Source of the DNA: a virus
Length of the DNA stretch: 23,868 nt
Direction: 5' to 3' (one strand)
Virus record (IMG/VR): IMGVR_UViG_3300020005_000026
Location: 1-23,868 of that record
Shown in pieces: positions 22,006-23,868 of the stretch (positions are counted from its first letter, which is position 1; each line of letters starts with the position of its first letter). The position numbers and the translations under genes are program-made. A model generated the notes under the pieces. That model was not told where the DNA came from, ran no database searches, and worked only from the letters and a program-made list of their open reading frames with translations.

Positions 22006-23868
22006 TCGCAGTTCCCCCAGTTGGTACCGCGCGATTGCTCAGCGATCACCGGCACGGATAATTCAAAGCTCGTTTCCATGATGTGTTTTACCTCCTTGGT
22101 TGCTTCCTGATGCGCCTTGCTGGCGGCGTTGGCGCTGTGACCAAGTTCATCATGCACCGTCAGCTTCGGCACGCCGATGACCTTGGTTGCTCCGCTGCGA
22201 TGAATCTGCCGCATGGCTTCCTTCATCAGGTCTGCCGCGCTGCCTTGCAGCAGACCGTTCAAGGCTTTGTGCGTATAGGCGCGGCGTACCTTCGGTCCCC
22301 ATTCGGCCACCGCGTCGTCATAGCGCATCGCCTTGCTGCTGCCTGACTTCGACCAGTGCTTTTCAAATAGATCGAAGCGCACGCGACGGCCACCGAAGGT
22401 CGTGATATAGCCACGCTCGGCCGCGCGCTTCTGGGCGATGTTATAAGTCGCGCGAACGAATGGCACAGCATTATGATATTGCTCAATGATGTACTCAGCT
22501 TCGTCGCGCGATAGGCCCAGGTGCGCAATCAGCGCATCGATGCCCATCCCATAAACAAGCCCGAAGTTGATTCCCTTCACCGGCTTGCGCCATTGCTTGC
22601 GCAGCGTCTTTGTGCTGATGTCCCATCCCGCGAACGGCGCGACGAAGTCCAGCGTCATCTCATGGAAGTCCGTGGTCGGGTCTGTGCGATAGCGCTCGCG
22701 CACCGCGTCGCCGGTGTCACCGCGCGCATAGTGGGCAAGGAACCGGTACTCGATCTGCGACCAGTCATGCCGGACCCACTCTTCACCTTCCTCGGGAATG
22801 AACAGCGCGCGAATCTTTGGTCCCCAATACTCGTCGCGCGATGGAATGTTTTGCAGGTTTGGAAGCGACGAGGAAAAGCGGCCGGTGACCGCACCATTCT
22901 CGTCGCCTTTAAGCTGATGAAAGAGCGCGTACAAGCGACCGTTGATATGCTTGTCAAGCACGTAGGCGCGCACGAATGTGTTGCGGTACTTCTGAAGCTG
23001 GCGGCGGTGTCGCACTAGCTCGCCAGCCGGGTGCTGCACGCGCTCGAGCCATTCCTTGACGAACGATGGCTGGCCTGTGGCCGTCTTGGGATAGGCAACA
23101 CCGGCCGCGTCAAATAGCGCAGCGAGATCGCCCTTGCTGATGTCCTTGTCCGGGTCGAGATTGTGCAGCACGCCACCGGACACCGCCTGCAAGCGGACGT
23201 CGGCCTCAAGGATGCCTGCGGTCAATTCGTCGTCCAGGCGCTTCGCGTATTCGATATCGACGCGCACGCCGTTCTGCCGCATCTCAATCATCATCGGGAT
23301 CAGTTCGGTCTCTAGATCGAACAGGCCCATCATCAACTGCTGCTCTAGGATCGGCTTCTGCTTATCCCAGATGCGCAGCGGCAGGTCGACGTCGCCTTCG
23401 GCATAGGGACCGACCAAGCAAGGCGGTGCGTGCCAGATATGCGCGCGATAATTGTCGGCGTCGCCATACGCAAGCTCGATCCATTTGGCGAGGTCCGTCT
23501 TGACCTTCGTCTCGCCCAGGTACGACTCGCCCAGCGCGTCGAGGCTGTAGGTGAATCGATTGCTGTCGATCAACGCTTCCGCGTGCTGGACGTCGATGAA
23601 TGGTCCCGTCACCTGCACGCCTTCGGACCATAGCGCGTCGACGTCGTAGGATAGATTCGCACCGACCTTGGCTTGGCCTTCGGTGCAAATGTTATCGCGC
23701 GCCCAGGCCAGCACGTGCGCCGGGTCGAGGTTTTGTTCCGGCGCGATCTCATGGCGCATCGGGAAGTACCAGCGCCCACCGTCCGGCGTGCCGACGCTCA
23801 TGCCCACGATGTGCGCGCCCTCTTCACCGGCGCGGCGGAAGCCTGGGCCTTTCTCGACCAGCGCCGGG
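22002..23868 (-). CDS. DNA polymerase, family A (Pol I type), 5'-truncated
   Basis: About 622 residues are visible; the frame stays open past GTG 23807 to the window edge, so the start and the first exonuclease motif lie outside. Proofreading exonuclease: NLSYD (Exo II) near 23643-23657 and YAEGD (Exo III) at 23391-23405. Polymerase: TGRFSSSLPNLQNIP, motif A DWSQIEYR near 22744-22770, motif B with KGINFGLVYG near 22542-22590, and motif C VHDE at 22146-22157. All catalytic residues I can check are present, so it should be an active replicative polymerase of the phage. The motif B phenylalanine (KGINF) is the residue type linked to discrimination against dideoxynucleotides in E. coli Pol I. It ends in a 4-base overlap with the next - strand gene. 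Confidence 0.96.
   Translation of the reverse strand, partial: PALVEKGPGFRRAGEEGAHIVGMSVGTPDGGRWYFPMRHEIAPEQNLDPAHVLAWARDNICTEGQAKVGANLSYDVDALWSEGVQVTGPFIDVQHAEALIDSNRFTYSLDALGESYLGETKVKTDLAKWIELAYGDADNYRAHIWHAPPCLVGPYAEGDVDLPLRIWDKQKPILEQQLMMGLFDLETELIPMMIEMRQNGVRVDIEYAKRLDDELTAGILEADVRLQAVSGGVLHNLDPDKDISKGDLAALFDAAGVAYPKTATGQPSFVKEWLERVQHPAGELVRHRRQLQKYRNTFVRAYVLDKHINGRLYALFHQLKGDENGAVTGRFSSSLPNLQNIPSRDEYWGPKIRALFIPEEGEEWVRHDWSQIEYRFLAHYARGDTGDAVRERYRTDPTTDFHEMTLDFVAPFAGWDISTKTLRKQWRKPVKGINFGLVYGMGIDALIAHLGLSRDEAEYIIEQYHNAVPFVRATYNIAQKRAAERGYITTFGGRRVRFDLFEKHWSKSGSSKAMRYDDAVAEWGPKVRRAYTHKALNGLLQGSAADLMKEAMRQIHRSGATKVIGVPKLTVHDELGHSANAASKAHQEATKEVKHIMETSFELSVPVIAEQSRGTNWGNCE

Overview
The window is a dense stretch of a tailed-phage genome, most likely a long-tailed siphovirus (or a prophage of that type) of a Gram-negative, proteobacterial host. 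Evidence: a tail tube gene, a tail assembly chaperone pair with a -1 frameshift signal, a 1483-residue tape measure and no contractile sheath in the part visible here, followed by a lambda gpR-like lytic transglycosylase, an enzyme type used against Gram-negative murein. No integrase, repressor, tRNA, insertion sequence or CRISPR array is visible, so lifestyle cannot be judged. I cannot name the host species.

Layout. Positions 1-20571 are all on the + strand and read as one virion-plus-lysis transcription unit; no gap between genes exceeds about 21 bases. Order: tail tube (5' end outside the window), a GH12-like glycosidase, tail assembly chaperone and its frameshift extension, tape measure, a small beta-rich protein, a Cys-rich 74-residue protein, a 2195-residue tail hub, three smaller tail-tip proteins, and a 666-residue protein of cadherin-like repeats carrying a degenerate GH18 barrel. 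Then come two small membrane proteins, an endolysin fused in frame to a membrane domain, and a small DUF1508-like protein. Many junctions are 1-base (TAATG/TGATG) or 4-base (ATGA) stop/start overlaps, which points to translational coupling.

Positions 20575-23868 are on the - strand and belong to a replication module: a family A DNA polymerase (5' end outside the window), two unknown small proteins, a protein with two CxxCxGxG zinc-type motifs and a PD-(D/E)xK nuclease, again with tight overlaps. The two modules converge with a 3-base gap and no visible terminator.

How it fits together: the tail genes build tube, tape measure and tip. The tip is unusually rich in predicted sugar-interacting parts: a GH12-like domain with both catalytic glutamates, a CBM-like insertion in the hub, three duplicated beta-sandwich-like modules, an array of roughly 30 or more short Ser/Ala/Thr repeats, and a GH18 fold lacking its catalytic glutamate. 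This suggests a phage that must bind or cross a thick polysaccharide layer. The most notable candidates are the composite hub, the GH18-in-cadherin insertion, and the endolysin-membrane-domain fusion that keeps a good internal ribosome binding site.
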